A stretch of DNA of 6,538 nt, from positions 1 to 6,538 of the forward strand of contig JALTPW010001028.1 of the NCBI GenBank assembly GCA_026999335.1, given 5' to 3'. Below the pieces are notes generated by a model. That model saw nothing but the letters and a program-made list of their open reading frames with translations. It did not search any database and was not told the origin of the DNA. The position numbers and the translations under genes were made by a program. Below, in pieces: positions 6,040 to 6,538 of the stretch. Positions within the stretch are counted from its first letter, which is position 1; every line of letters starts with the position of its first letter. The DNA comes from Chromatiales bacterium. GTDB lineage: Bacteria; Pseudomonadota; Gammaproteobacteria; SZUA-152.

Positions 6040-6376
6040 GACGTATTCCTCGTAGCATGCGTTTCACCAACCACGCGACCTCGTCTTCGTTGAGGATGGG
6101 GCGCCAGGGAGGCATGGCCGTGTTGGGGATGCCGTCGAGTATGACATCGCGCAACCATTCAGGGGGCTTGCCGGACAGGTCGGCGGGCAATAGCGGTGGA
6201 CCCAGGCCCCCCGCCAGCGTCAGTCCATGACAGGAACCGCAATCCTGTTTGAGCAGGTGAATCAGCTCGCCCTGACGGCTGGGAGAAATTTCTTTTTCCT
6301 GGGCATGCAGTGGCGTGGGAGACAATACCAGGAAAAGTGTCAGGAAAAGCGTGACGACAAAAAAAACAGCCTGCAT
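6029..6376 (-). CDS. nirC: NirC: small periplasmic cytochrome c
   Basis: A 115-residue monoheme cytochrome c. It starts with a strongly hydrophobic Sec signal peptide (about 1-25, ending PLHAQ). CGSCH at 46-50 binds the c-heme, and M88 in NTAMPPW is the probable sixth ligand. In Pseudomonas and Paracoccus clusters NirC can donate electrons to NirS and is thought to serve in heme d1 biosynthesis, perhaps as electron acceptor for the late oxidation steps. The start at 6376 is chosen because the signal peptide begins there and AAAAGGA lies at 6388-6382. An in-frame extension to 6496 would overlap the 3' end of nirE. The gene begins 10 nt after the nirE stop, and its end overlaps nirF. Its c-domain resembles that of NirN here in the GP-LLP-L-G and G-P-T-MP blocks. 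Confidence 0.88.
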   Translation of the reverse strand: MQAVFFVVTLFLTLFLVLSPTPLHAQEKEISPSRQGELIHLLKQDCGSCHGLTLAGGLGPPLLPADLSGKPPEWLRDVILDGIPNTAMPPWRPILNEDEVAWLVKRMLRGIRHGQ

Positions 6377-6381
6377 GGAAA

Positions 6382-6388
6382 TCCTTTT
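6382..6388 (-). promoter_or_regulatory. Ribosome binding site of nirC
   Basis: AAAAGGA on the minus strand ends 5 nt before the ATG at 6376 and overlaps the nirE stop codon. It supports the 115-residue start of nirC over the longer reading frame. Confidence 0.55.
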
Positions 6389-6538
6389 ATGATCCCGCAC
6401 TGGCGCAGAGACTATCTGCACCCCGGGTGAGTGAAAAATTCGATCTGTCTGCTGCCAGACAACCCAATGCTTCGGCAAGAGTGACGACACGTCCAATAAC
6501 TATCAGTGAGGGTGGTCGGAAGTCAAGTTCATGCGCCC
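6387..6538 (-). CDS. nirE: NirE-type uroporphyrinogen III C-methyltransferase, C-terminal 49 residues only
   Basis: The frame on the minus strand from the window edge to the TAA at 6389-6387 gives 49 residues. They include RPPSLIVIGRVVTLAEALG, the characteristic final strand and helix of SAM-dependent uroporphyrin-III C-methyltransferases (SUMT: CobA, CysG-A, NirE). The enzyme would add two methyl groups to uroporphyrinogen III to give precorrin-2, the branch point to siroheme and so to heme d1. The position directly before nirC, with a 10-nt gap, points to the dedicated nir copy. From this fragment alone it could also be a general cobA or a CysG-like fusion. Catalytic and SAM-binding parts lie outside the window. 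The tail after the family domain (about 20 residues, Ser/Ala-rich) is unremarkable. Confidence 0.8.
   Translation of the reverse strand, partial: AHELDFRPPSLIVIGRVVTLAEALGCLAADRSNFSLTRGADSLCASAGS

Noticed and set aside
6377..6496. A 155-residue version of nirC starting at 6496.
   Set aside because: It overlaps the well-supported nirE 3' end and would place 40 non-signal residues ahead of a clean signal peptide with a ribosome site at 6388-6382.

Overview
The window is a densely packed, single-strand (minus) block of heme d1 biosynthesis genes, the cofactor pathway for cytochrome cd1 nitrite reductase (NirS) in denitrifying Proteobacteria. In transcription order (right to left) it reads nirE (3' end only) - nirC - nirF - nirD - nirL - nirG - nirH - nirJ - nirN. 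From memory, this order resembles the Paracoccus-type nir cluster, with nirE ahead of nirC, rather than the Pseudomonas aeruginosa order, where nirE follows nirJ. The fairly GC-rich coding sequence, the separate D, L, G and H genes and the lipoprotein form of NirF suggest a beta- or gammaproteobacterial denitrifier. The genus cannot be told from this sequence.

Layout: 6538-6387 is the last 49 residues of a SUMT-type uroporphyrinogen III methyltransferase. 6376-6029 is NirC, a small periplasmic c-type cytochrome. 6039-4840 is NirF, a lipoprotein with a d1-type beta-propeller. 4836-2935 holds four related siroheme decarboxylase subunits, D, L, G and H. 2922-1708 is NirJ, a radical SAM enzyme. 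1693-119 is NirN, a periplasmic fusion of cytochrome c and d1-propeller domains. Genes overlap by 1 to 11 nt or are 3 to 14 nt apart, so this is one operon with probable translational coupling. No intergenic stretch exceeds about 110 nt.

How the genes work together: NirE makes precorrin-2, which is taken to siroheme by enzymes not seen here. NirD/L/G/H remove carboxyl groups from siroheme to give 12,18-didecarboxysiroheme. NirJ modifies the propionate side chains by radical chemistry in the cytoplasm. In the periplasm, NirF and NirN bind the late intermediate, and NirN oxidises dihydro-heme d1 to heme d1. NirC is a likely electron-transfer partner. nirS itself is not in the window.

The left edge (1-118), beyond nirN, carries the clearest regulatory signal. 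A perfect FNR/ANR/DNR-type box (TTGAT-N4-ATCAA) sits at the class II distance from a good -10 element. A Shine-Dalgarno sequence and an ATG at position 11 follow, so another oxygen- or NO-controlled gene starts at the edge. I see a canonical pathway cluster here, not an undescribed system.
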